NCBI GenBank assembly: GCA_037974965.1
Contig: JBBPFI010000002.1
Span: 2,232,001 to 2,296,000, forward strand
DNA from: Dacryopinax spathularia
Lineage: Eukaryota > Basidiomycota > Dacrymycetes > Dacrymycetales > Dacrymycetaceae
Direction: 5' to 3'
DNA length: 64,000 nucleotides
How positions within the stretch are numbered: position 1 is the stretch's first letter; the number at the start of each line of letters is the position of its first letter. The notes under the pieces are model-generated. The model saw only the letters and a list, made by a program, of their open reading frames with translations, was not told where the DNA came from and did no database searches. This document shows positions 25,696-37,076 of the stretch, piece by piece. Both the position numbers and the translations under genes were made by a program.

Positions 25696-26322
25696 TCTGT
25701 GCTAGTTCTGCAAAGCCAAGCACTGGCGGACTTGTGCAGGTGTCGAGGCGATGTTGTCTTAAAGAAGTCGCGTGCTGAGCGCTTGCGGCGACCAATTCAA
25801 TGACTCCTCCGCGGATCTCGAGGAAGTCAACAGTGAGCTAAGCAATACAGTCCTCCTTCCTCACTCTGAGAAGCTAGAGACGAAGCAAAGCAGACCTTCA
25901 GTAGTCCGGATATGGTCCGCGTCCTGTATATTGCAGCGACCATATCAACGGGACCACCGGACTGAGATCGGGTTCGGGTTCGAGCCGGCTACGGTACGGA
26001 CGGTTGACAGGCCGGGGCCGAAAGGTGGAGGAACGGCTTCGGCGCTAAGATAGGTGTTATGGGCGCTTAATATCCGACTGGTCCGACGCGTTTGTGGCGC
26101 AATTTTGGTGACATTTACAGTAAACACGACAAACAATACATGGAAGGGAGGCTTAATGAGAAGAGACAAGAACATGGGTAACAAGCAGGCTTTTGATGGC
26201 AACAGCTTTGGTGTTGCTTTGGGACAAACACTCCGGTCCAAGATGATATACAATGTGCAAAGGTATCGAGCAGTTTCAAGGCTTTGGTAGCATGAGGTTT
26301 GCTCCTTTTAATGGTCGTGGTA
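25696..26322. other. Intergenic, MFS promoter to oxygenase 3' end
   Basis: About 0.63 kb between two minus-strand genes. No feature recognised. Confidence 0.4.
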
Positions 26323-29300
26323 CTAGAAGGAATTTATCAGTACCAGAAACGGTCCAGAGAGAGAGAATCCGCGAACCTGCAAGACCATAGTCCCCGGCCA
26401 AGGCGTTGGCAGCCCCTCCTGCACTCCTGGCCCAGCAACATACATAAACTGTTTCGTCCCAAACAGGTCCTGCTCGAAGCGCTGCAGCACCCCACTGGAC
26501 CCCGGGCCGCGCTTAAGGCCACGGAGGCGGAAGATAGAGCGCAGGATGTAGGGCATCACTTTGATCGTGAATTGGTCGCCGAGGCAACTATCGATTGGGT
26601 TAGCATGGATGCACTTTCGGGGGGAGAAGGGAGAGGAGGCAGGGAAGGACGCACTTGTGCATCGCGTGGTCTCCACCACCGAACATGATGTAGAGCTTGG
26701 GGTCGCGCGTGGGGTCGACCGTTTCTGGGTCTTTGAATATATTGGGCTAAGCAGCGTTGGTCAGCTGGCGTAATGAAGATGATCCAAAGGTTACTCACGT
26801 CCATCTGGGCGTTCTTCATGCTCACGAACAACCTGTCGCCGGCATGAACACGCATGTCCTTTTCGCCCTTGATAGATGCATCGGCTGCGACGTTACGGAA
26901 GATGCCTGGTGCTTGAGGGTCGAGGCCTAGAGCCCAAAGTTAGCACATAATGCAGAATGGGAAGAAGTCGAGCACGTACGCATCCCCTCCCTTACATACC
27001 CCTCCAACCTCTTCTCCTCCTCCGGCCCATAATGCTGCAAATTCGCAATCCTGATAATATCCTCCCTCGCGGCCTGATGTTTCTCCTCCAAATACAGGTT
27101 CACAACATGCACGGTCGCATGCGCAAAGTTTGCCGCCGACGCAACGGAGACGCCGAGCACGTTGTATGCCAATTCTTTTACGGGTCTGTCGGGCCCGGCG
27201 GCTGCGATGAGCCGCTTGAAGAATGCGTGCGCGTCCATGTCTTCGCCCCAGAGGGTGTGCATTATACTGTCGATCAGCTTGAAGGGGTTTGAGATCTGTG
27301 AACAACCATCAGCACTCTGTCCCCCCCTCCAGTCTGGGAAGACATACAGGAGACGCGGTCAGCGAGTTGAGGTGTAGTTCGATCGTCTCCAGCAGCACTG
27401 AAGCAGCCTGCTGTGCGTTCGTCCTCAAGAACCACCCGGTCTCGGGGAGGATATTGAGGAATATAAACGTGAATATGATCATATAGATCTGGTACGCCGC
27501 CTGTTCCGTAAACGGCGCATTCGGGTCTTCCTTCGTCTTGATCGGCAACCCAGACTACAAAAATCACAAAATCAAAAAATCACGAGCTCGATCAGCACCG
27601 AGTAGGAGGTCGGAGGGGATGGAGAGAAGGGACGTACGACGTAGCGCGATACCCAGTGGACCGGGGCGAGGTTGATCACGTCCCTCACGATGTCGACACA
27701 GCGAAGATGATGCCCCGAAAGACTATACGACTTCTCCTTAATCAGGCCGTTCGTCTTCTCATAAAAGTAGTTCCCGATCTTGCGATAGACGTTGGCGTCG
27801 CTAAACAGCGCATCTTGCATCATCTGGCGATCGCGATTGTGTCTACCATCACCGACACATCAGCACGGCTAACTAACCAGGGTGGAGTGCGAAGTGGGAA
27901 GAGAGGGAGGGGACGCACTTTGCCGGATCGTCAAAAGCCAAGAAAAACCCATACCCGCCCGTCAAGAACTTCATATTCGCGCCATAAGTGACCTTGAACG
28001 TCCGATGGTCCCTAAGCACCTGCTTGACGCCCTCGTACGAGTTGACGGAGCGCATTGGGGGCAGCTTTTTGGGACGCTCGAAGTTGTACGCTTTGGCTTT
28101 GTCGAGGACTGTCAGGTACTCTTGCATTTTTTTGGGAACCATCATTGGGAAATGGCCGTAGATGTCGCCTTCGTGGTAGTAGTCTGGCAGATGGCGGAAT
28201 AGCACTGCGCACAACTATCGTCAGCTTCTGCGTGGCTTGGAGGGGCAGCGCGAGGAGGGGAATGAACAGGAGAGGAGAGGAGGAAGCACTCACATCGCCC
28301 CAAAGTGCCCCCAAAAGACCCATTATCCGTCTGCCGCGCACAATCCTGCCACCCATAAGCCGTCAACGCCTGGGGCGTAAAATCCGTCGTAAAAAACCGA
28401 TCCCCCCTCGTCAAGGCCACCGCGTCCGCTAAAATGCCCCTGCTAATCGTGTACCCCGGACAGAGCCCAGCGCCCTCGACGACGGGCTTGGCTTCTTCCG
28501 CTTGCAGGCCCGGGTAGAGCTCGAGGTTGTCGATGTGGCCGTAGAGCTTTTCGGCTGCGTGGGCGATCTCGGGGCTGGAGTTCCATTCTTTGAAGTTTTT
28601 GTATTCTGGGGGAATGGGGGTGTTAGCGAGGTGCTCTGGGTGGGCGAGACGAAGTCGAGCTCGAGGAACGAAGTTGAGCTCGAGGACGAAGACGAGGAAG
28701 ACGACCGCCTTGGCAGTGCGGAGGCTCAGGAGAATCACGAGAGCACCAGGGCAAAAGGGGAGAAAAAGGAGATGAAAGCCGGAGAGAACGCACCCTTCAG
28801 CCCCAAAAACTTCCTAAACTCATTCAAAGTCCCCACCCCCCACGCCCTCGCCTCCCTCATCCCAAGACACTCAATAACCCTCATAACCGCCGGCGTCCCC
28901 CTCGCCCTAAACGCCTGCGCTGAATTCTCCGTAGCGTCCTGCAACACCGCCGCCAGCAACTCATCCCCAAACCTGCCCGTCACGGGGTCTCGCTTTTGGC
29001 CGTTGAGTTCCCATTCCCTGGGATCTTGGTCCCGCTTGGAGATGGAGGAGATCTTGGACATGAATTGCGGGATTGTGATCTCGTCCCAGGCTAAATTGGG
29101 CTCGTCGGAGAAGATCTGGCGGAAGAGGCCCTCGGTCCACCTCTCGTCTGCTAAAGAGATAGGCGCGTGCCAGCGATAGAGCAAGTTAAATTCTACCGAG
29201 CAGGCGTTTCCCGTCCCCCTTTCCAGTAAAGAGTGGTCGGACTTGCGCACGAAGTCTAAGGGGTCGAGGATCCACTGAGAGCCTTCTCGGACTAGACCGA

Positions 29301-30707
29301 GGATGGCACTGAGGTAGTCGGTCAGGATGATGTTCATGAAGAACCCGCAGTTTATCAGGCGGGCGGTGTTGAATATCTCGTCGTCTTGCGCGGCGCGGGC
29401 GGCGTCGTCTGCAAGAAGGGCGGGGTCTTTCCACGTGCCTCTTTCGTTTATCTGCAGGAGCTTTTCGCAGGTGTACTGCCGGCTATGTTAGTATCTACGC
29501 CAGAGGAGGGGTGAAAGGAAGAGGACGCACATTATGATTCCTACAGAAAATAACCAGCAGAGCAGAGACGGCAGGAGGAAGCAAATGCAGCCTATTCTCA
29601 GCATACGTATCCTCCCACAACCTCCCCCTGCCGTCCCTCCTCCTTACAGTATCCTGCGCCGCCTGGTCCGCTCCATATAGCGGGCTCAAGTCGAGGTAGG
29701 AAGATGTATCGTTTATATGCCTTTTTCCGGGGTCGGGGCAGGTGCGGAATAGGGAGTGGATTATGAGGGTCGCGAATGCGAATAGGAGTGAGGAGACGCC
29801 GGCGGGGTGATCTTGCGTGTCTTCCCTCCTCAGTAAGGTGTCGAATACCAGCCCTGGGTCGGGTAGGAGGCTGGGAGGGGTCGGGTGCTGACCGCTCACG
29901 CTCCTCGCATATGGCGTATGGGCCGCTCCGAGTGAAGGGAGAAAGGGGTTGTTCCCTGACCCGTCGGCGGACCGGAAGTGATTGGTTGGGCCGACGAAGG
30001 TCGACGGCGGGTGGGGGAGGTCGTTATAGAGGAGGGAGATGAGGAAGTTGTTCATTTCTTGCGAGATGCGCGTGTTGGGCGGGAGCTTGGAGGCGCAGAC
30101 GAGGATCTTCTCCATCTGCGTCGAGGGGTCAGCCACACGCTCACGATGTCCTCTTCCAGCGCCCATAGCGGGACGAGGCCAGGGAAGGGAAGGGAAGGGA
30201 AGGGAAGCGACAGGTTTGGAGGCCAGGTGGGCAGAGGGAACGGAGGAGAGGACGCACGAGAAACTCGCGATCGTTCAGCCCCACCCAATTATTATTCTCC
30301 ACAGCGTCCATCAACGCCCGATAAGTCGCCATATCCGGTGTCAACGGCAGCCCTTTCCTAAGCCGGTCCGTGACGTCCTCCACCAGCTTCAGGGCGGTCG
30401 AGTGCTTCGGCTCTACATTGTCGGATGCGGGGGCAGCTGCATCGGAGTAGAGCCCGTCCGGGGCGCGGGGGAGGGGACGGCGCGAGAGCCAGTCGATCTC
30501 TAGGAGGGAGGCGGCGGTGGTGGCGCCGGAGCCGACTGTGTCCTGCGAACATGGATGGGTTAGCTTGCGTGCTTGCTGGACAGCGGTGGGGGAGCAGGGA
30601 GTGGAGCATGGAGCGGAGTGGGGGGAAGGAGGACGTACGACAGTGGTATAGTATATCTGCTGGATCGACTCCCTCGGGCTAGTAGCAGCCCTATAGAAAG
30701 ACGACAT
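26323..30707 (-). CDS. Psi-factor-type fatty-acid oxygenase (peroxidase-P450 fusion)
   Basis: More than ten exons, about 1,050 residues. The N-terminal animal-peroxidase-like dioxygenase domain shows NNWVGLNDREFL, the distal-His helix FATLIIHSLFRTCPD, TSSYLDLSPLYGADQAAQD, AENRLHLLPPA and the EFNLLYRWHAPIS segment, whose YRWH holds the radical Tyr and proximal His. The C-terminal P450-like domain has an ExxR-type site in VREGMRLDP and a Cys segment FGGGDHAMHNCLGDQF formed across an intron (about 26585-26656). Known Ppo enzymes turn oleic and linoleic acids into hydroperoxides and diols that act as development signals. I start at the second Met (MSSFYRAATSPRES), where the family alignment begins. 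Whether the P450 half is active is unclear, see findings. Confidence 0.9.
30178..30207. repeat. GGGAA microsatellite
   Basis: About five tandem AGGGA units inside an intron of the oxygenase gene. On the coding strand this is a pyrimidine run near a 3' splice region. Confidence 0.7.
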
Positions 30708-32002
30708 TCTTGCTCTCCTTCTCCTTACTAGTACTCTCAAGACCCGCGTCCTACAGTTTCAAGTGGGGGGTATGAAGACGTCGAGCACAATAGACGCCTC
30801 AAGGTGATGGTAGCAAGCAAGCAACAAGCAGGGGACAGCGTCAAAGCGTCCAAGGTTGAGCAGGGTTTATCGTCCGTCTCAGCTAATGGCTAGCGGGCGG
30901 GAAAGTGGGGCTTCTAGCGCGCCTCGGAGGGAATGAGGAAGGGGGGAGGGGGGGGTATATAACCGCATTGGATTGGAAAGGAAGCAATGAGGAGACCGGA
31001 GGAGAGGAGCAACCGAGTAAGGCACCAAGGAAGGGGCTCTGCTATCGAGATCCGCACTGCGCAGGGATCACGGCGGGCTCATCTCGCCCAATCATGTCAC
31101 AGTGCACAGGACCGGGGGGAACGAGTCGCCGTGCCTCGCTGATCGTGCAGCGGCGGCCCCCTTACGACGAGGACGTTTACGGCGCATAGTATGCTCTTTC
31201 TTCATTCGTCTACCTTCCGCGCATTCAGGGACACGAGCCACACTCAACAAGAGAGCCGCCAATAAAAGCTCGCAGAAGGAGGGGTTCGACGCGCATGTTT
31301 TGACGCGTTCCCCCTCCGGCATCGTACGGCATCCACGGCACGCGTTCGATCCAAGAAGAACAGAACCCTCAGAGGGCTGGCTGGACACCGGGGGACGCCG
31401 GAGGGAACAGGGGAGTTTTCGCCGGTAAGTAGGTGTGGCGCGGGGGCGGTGTCACTTCTACATTCCTACCTCGATCTTCCATGTTCATCGAATTCATCTT
31501 CGAAGTTCGTCTTTGGAACGTAAGGAGAGTGCACGTTTCAGGCCGCCGCTACGGAAACGCTAAGTGAACAGGTCCCTAAACAGATTCCGCCTTGCGAGGA
31601 CCCCGTGCAACTAGGGTGCTGCACCCATCCTTCTATTTTAACCATTTCTCGTCTTCTCTACCACGGATGCTGAATCTATTTCCTTCCACTCAAGGAAGCT
31701 GCACCACGTGCCCTCAATATAATTGATCTCCATTGTCATTATTGTTGCCGGTGATCCCCATTGTCATTCTAGTTGCCGGAATCTCAGCCCCTTCTCCTTG
31801 CCACTCCCGCACTATCGAAGAACCATAATGCAAGGCTGTGCAAGAAGACCAGAAGTTATCCGTCATATGCGAGTAAGCGCTTCTCGCCTTTGTCACTGTG
31901 ACTCAGGAACCGCCCGCCTGTATTCGACTACAAAAAGCTATCTTCCGCGACTGCGCCCCTTCACTCGCTTCATTCTCCCCCTTCAGCACCCTCCTCGACA
32001 TA
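30708..32002. other. Intergenic, border of the accessory island
   Basis: 1.3 kb between the oxygenase start and the deaminase-domain gene. It holds a TATA-like GGTATATAACC at about 30954 and a 28-bp near-duplicate at 31724-31779. No coding region supported. Confidence 0.4.
31724..31779 (+). repeat. 28-bp tandem duplication
   Basis: Two adjacent copies, 31724-31751 and 31752-31779, both containing CCATTGTCATT and GTTGCCGG, identical at 24 of 28 positions. Confidence 0.6.
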
Positions 32003-34280
32003 ATGTCTTCACTACACGGCAGCCTGAAAACTGACTTCCCTGGCTGGCCCGCAGATAGGCTCGCAGCGTTGTTGAGCGTCTTCCAACCTATCGTTCAAGG
32101 GTACGACCAAACCATTGGGCCCAAGGCTCCGTCAACTCGCGGCACAGATTATCACGACGTCGTTTTCTGCAAGGCACTTAGTCTCTGCTTGTCGTGGGGC
32201 TCCGATAGTGGGGAGTCCGCCGCGATACCAGCTGTCGCAATGGTCGGTTTGCCCGAAAACACAACTCCCGACGTTGTCACCGCGGACCCCCTCAGGTACC
32301 GCCCTTCCGACACTCTTCGCCGTATCCTTCAGGACCCCCCCTTCCTACCTATGATTACTGGGGATCATAATACGAGTACCCTTCTCATAGCCAGGAATAC
32401 CACCTGCGGGACAATCGAGGCTGGCCGTTCCGGGGGCTGGTCCGTTGCTGAGATCGGCTACATGACCGACGAAGAGGTTCGTGGGCTTATCGGATCGATC
32501 ACCGGACAGTGCGTTCCAGCTCTCTCTGTGCGTTGCCTACCTCTGACCAGCAGCTAGAGGGATCCAACTAGCTCGTGAACCCACGATTTCATCGTACACC
32601 TGCCGAGTCCTGTCCCTTCTCCGCTTTCGCGATACCTCTTTGGAGTTCGTGTCCTCTACTTTTGACTTCTGCCCCTACTCCCTCTCACCCAGACCCGTCG
32701 CAGGTGTATGATCCGGTTCGTTCTTCGCAACAATAACCAGAAGTTCGCCGATCGGTTGAATTCACTTGATCGCGTTCTCGATGGAGAATTTCTCCGCAAT
32801 CTTCTCGATCAATTTGCGTCCAAACCGGTTGTCGATGCCACTTTACCCGCTCCGGAGATTGTCGTTCAGCTCCAGCCCGGTTCGGCATTCCATACGTACC
32901 TTGGGCAACTCTTTACCCAACAAGACCGCGCCTGGCGTGCCAAGACCAAATGGCGGAGGCTTGCCCATCGCAGGGCGGAGAACTGCGTAGTCCTTACCCG
33001 CAACAATTCTTCGGTGTGGTCTGCACTGTTGTCCCGTCTTCTCACGAATCTTCGAGCGTGCAACCTCAAAATACACCGTCATGATGAGGGTCAACAGCGC
33101 TTATCTCCCTCGTTATTCCAACAGAACATGGCGGATTTTGTCTTCTATTTGGAAGCGCTGTCGGCCCTCTTCTACCGCCCAGCCTCTGGTTCCCAAATCC
33201 CCGCTGCGGGCCTCGTTGATATCCTATCTGCCCTGCTGTGTAACCCTGGATATGGACTTGCGGCGCGCTTGAGTACGTGCTTTCCTTTCTGTCTTCCACA
33301 TCAACCTGACATACCTCGTAGGCGCTAATGGCAATCCTGCGTATGGCTTCCAAACCGGCGCAGCCCCCGAGCCCGAGGGACGCGCGCGTTCCTCACCACC
33401 TCCATCGGATGCCGCTGATGATGAGGTCCTGTCAGTTTTGGCAGACTCAGATGGAGAGGACGAGCAGCCTGAGATAGGCCCCGTCATCAAAACCCTACTC
33501 AGCAATATCGCCGCTTTCTTTGAAGCGCCTCGCACATGTTTGAACAAGTTCGCTGCACGATCCCAGAATCCGTGGACGCCGACGACCTACCACATCACCG
33601 CGCAAATGATGCCTGCACTCATCCTCACCCCGGTCCAGCGAGATCAGGTCGTTAATTGGCTTCGGAAGATCACCAACCCGGACTTCTTTCCTAATCGGGA
33701 CCGGCAACTTACACTCGATACAGACTTGTTGCGCGACTTCCAGAGATATGCCACTACCAGCGGCTTTTGGCTAAGTGCACACTGTGAAACCATATTGATG
33801 ATGATGATGCGACATGCGTCGAAGTCTGAACGTGTATGTCGGAAAGGCTGTACGCATCTCGACCGTCGCTGCGATCTCTACGCTGCGATCGATGGCTGTC
33901 GCCCACTTCGCGAGGCTCTCGAGGTGTGCCATCGTCGCTGCCTTCTCGCCTTGCTCTCTTCTAATCCCTCCTAGCGACCCCTCCCTTTGGCTGTGTGCGC
34001 CAAAAAATCCTGTTGCCATTGCTACTTCATGGCTCTGTACGGTCCCCAATATACGGTCAATACTGACGGCACACATGGCCGAGCCTTCAAAACACTGCTT
34101 TTTGGAGCCAGTCCCGCCGTTGCTCTCGCCTTTGCCACCGGGTTGTACAACACCATCCTCTCCAACGACGTCAGCGATATGAGCTACCAGAGCTCCCCCA
34201 ACCGCTCCGCAGAGATAGGCGAACCCCCCGCGCCTGCGGTGACTTTTGGCAGTGGAGTGTATCGCACGGATAGGGCGTAG
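32003..34280 (+). CDS. OTT_1508-like deaminase-domain protein
   Basis: Starts MSSLHGSLKTDFPGWPADRL. Several exons; the last two meet over an intron of about 33835-33973. The zinc-site pattern of the deaminase superfamily is present: H-x-E in WLSAHCETILMMMM, then the C-x-x-C in KKSCCHCYFMALYG, followed by a TDGTHGRAF segment as in fungal OTT_1508-type proteins. An acidic stretch (ADSDGEDEQPE, near 33445) precedes the domain. Members are common and expanded in Agaricomycetes; substrate and role are unknown. The middle exon borders (about 32520-32730) are uncertain. It sits 0.3 kb left of the first repeat array. Confidence 0.65.
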
Positions 34281-34599
34281 TTCGCTGTCGCAGTGCCTGC
34301 ATATTCAACATGAGGGCAAGGCCCTAGCCAGCTAACTAAGATACAAGGACGAAACATGTAAATACAGCGCTTTTAAATGAAACGTGTCTTTCTGTAATCG
34401 CACCGCCTGCTCTCGCGCTCCCTACCCTGTTAAGACAGCTCGTATGTCATGGGCTCGACACCACAGCGTATTGACACTACATCTCTCTACCACGTCGTGA
34501 GCAGCATGGAAGGGAATACACTGAACGGCATGCCCCGCCCAGTATTGGTGTCGCGAAGATATATCGGCGGCATCGCGCAGTATATGATCCGCACGACGA
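34281..34599. other. Spacer with decayed repeat-like sequence
   Basis: Follows the deaminase gene. Scattered matches to the array unit (GAGCAGCATGG near 34501) suggest worn repeat copies. No gene seen. Confidence 0.35.
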
Positions 34600-36500
34600 T
34601 CAATGAGGTGTGGGAGTAGCCAAGCGGGGCGGAACGTAACGTCCGTCATACCACCTGTCGAGCAGCATGGGACTTGCTCAACCACGTTCCCTCCCTCGCG
34701 CACAGCAGCCAGTACCGCACAGAATGGTCGTTGTCGAGCTGGATGGGACGTTCAGCTCCGTGTGGGAGTACTCAAGTGGGGTGGGACGTACCACATCTCA
34801 TACCCCTTGTCGAGCAGCATGGGACTTGCTCAACCACGTCCCCTGCCTCGCGCACAGCAGCCGTACCGCACAGGATGGGCGTTTTAGAGCTGGATGGGAC
34901 GTTCGGTGAGGGGTGGGACTACCCAAGTGGGAGGGGACGTACCTCGCCGCATACCCCTTGTCGAGCCGCATGGGACTTGCCTGACCACGTCCCCTGCCTC
35001 GCGCACAGCAGCCAGTACCGCACAGGATGGTCGTTTTCGAGCTGGATGGGACGTTCAGCTCCGTGTGGGAGTACTCAAGTGGGGTGGGACGTACCACATC
35101 TCATACCCCTTGTCGAGCAGCATGGGACTTGCTCAACCACGTCCCCTGCCTCGCGCACAGCAGCCGTACCGCACAGGATGGGCGTTTTAGAGCTGGATGG
35201 GACGTTCGGTGAGGGGTGGGACTACCCAAGTGGGAGGGGACGTACCTCGCCGCATACCCCTTGTCGAGCCGCATGGGACTTGCCTGACCACGTCCCCTGC
35301 CTCGCGCACAGCAGCCAGTACCGCACAGGATGGTCGTTTTCGAGCTGGATGGGACGTTCAGCTCCGTGTGGGAGTACTCAAGTGGGAGGGGACGTACCAC
35401 ATCTCATACCCCTTGTCGAGCAGCATGGGACTTGCTCAACCACGTCCCCTGCCTCGCGCACAGCAGCCGTACCGCACAGGATGGGCGTTTTAGAGCTGGA
35501 TGGGACGTTCGGTGAGGGGTGGGACTACCCAAGTGGGAGGGGACGTACCTCGCCGCATACCCCTTGTCGAGCGGCATGGGACTTCCCTGACCACGTCGCC
35601 TCCCTCGCGCACAGCAGCCAGTACCGCACAGGATGGTCGTTGTCGAGCTGGATGGGCCGTTCAGCTCCGTGTGGGAGTACTCAAGTGGGAGGGGACGTAC
35701 CTCGCCGCATACCCCTTGTCGAGCAGCATGGGACTTGCTCAACCACGTCCCCTGCCTCGCGCACAGCAGCCAGTACCGCACAGAATGGTCGTTGTCGAGC
35801 TGGATGGGCCGTTCAGCTCCGTGTGCGAGTACTCAAGTGGGAGGGGACGTACCACATCTCATACCCCTTGTCGAGCAGCATGGGACTTGCCTGACCACGT
35901 CCCCTCCCTCGCGCACAGCGCCCATTACCGCACAGAATGGTCGTTTTCGAGCTGGATGGGACGTTCAGTTCCGGGTGGGAGTACCCAAGTGGGAGGGGAC
36001 GTACCTCGCCGCATACCCCTTGTCGAGCAGCATGGGACTTGCTCAACCACGTCCCCTGCCTCGCGCACAGCAGCCAGTACCGCACAGAATGGTCGTTGTC
36101 GAGCTGGATGGGCCGTTCAGCTCCGTGTGGGAGTACTCAAGTGGGAGGGGACGTACCACATCTCATACCCCTTGTCGAGCAGCATGGGACTTGCTCAACC
36201 ACGTCTCCTGCCTCGCGCACAGCAGCCGTACCGCACAGAATGGTCGTTGTCAAGCTGGATGGGCCGTTCAGCTCCGTGTGGGAGTACTCAAGTGGGAGGG
36301 GACGTACCACATCTCATACCCCTTGTCGAGCAGCATGGGACTTGCTCAACCACGTCTCCTGCCTCGCGCACAGCAGCCGTACCGCACAGGATGGGCGTTT
36401 TAGAGCTGGATGGGACGTTCGGTGAGGGGTGGGACTACCCAAGTGGGAGGGGACGTACCTCGCCGCATACCCCTTGTCGAGCAGCATGATCTTTCCCAAC
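34600..36500 (+). repeat. Left tandem array, 151-152 bp unit, 12 clear copies
   Basis: The anchor GGATGGG recurs at 34741, 34892, 35044, 35195, 35347, 35498, 35650, 35802, 35954, 36106, 36257 and 36408, a period of 151 or 152 bp. Each unit contains GTCGAGCAGCATGGGACTTG and CCTCGCGCACAGCAGCC. The first six copies alternate between two subtypes, making a 303-bp dimer. Later copies are mostly of one type. Worn copies continue to about 36700. Long open frames across the array are a by-product of the repeat. The same unit occurs reversed at 54187-55050. Confidence 0.95.
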
Positions 36501-37076
36501 CATGTCCCCTCCCTCGCGCACCGTAGGCGGTACTGAAGGCGATAAGCGCTCTCCCCCTCAATCGGACGCTGCATAATGTGTGGGACGACTGAAGGGGACG
36601 TACATCGCAGTATTCCCATTCTAGAACAGCATGGCACTTGCTCAGCGTGTACCCTGTGCCGGGCAGGATGGGCATCAACGGCGTACATACGACCTTAGGT
36701 AGTATTCAAGGGCGGCGTGGTGCAGCCTTGCAGGGATGCAATGAAGGTTCCCGACAGGCTACGGGGTGTTAGGCTATGTGCTTCAGTCGGTCGAGACTCG
36801 GTGTGGAAGCTCAACCAGGATGCCCGCTATCCTGTGAGAGCGAAAACCGGATTAGCTTGGAACGGATTGCCTGGCGTGCGCTTGGCTGGCCGCATACAGC
36901 CTTCTCACATTCATTGTATGGCTCACCCAAACATCGTCAGTCTCACCCAAACATGGCGTCGAAGGACAATAGCATGACATGATGACACCCAGACGCATAG
37001 CTTTCGCTTCTGTATCATCATGACTCGCTGCTAGCGTGAGACGTCCAATAATGCGGAGAACTAATTAATGATTCTA
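36501..37076. other. Spacer inside the array-bounded segment
   Basis: Begins with one or two worn repeat units (to about 36700). A small direct repeat TCACCCAAACAT lies near 36921 and 36942. No gene recognised. Confidence 0.4.

Noticed and set aside
34674-36489. Open frames of 250-400 codons across the left array, and similar ones across the right array (54174-55166)
   Set aside because: They are a by-product of a stop-poor tandem repeat with a 151-152 bp period. The frame shifts between units, no family matches, and frames are open on both strands.
34600-36500. CRISPR-like array
   Set aside because: The units are contiguous 151-152 bp repeats with no unique spacers, in a eukaryotic genome.
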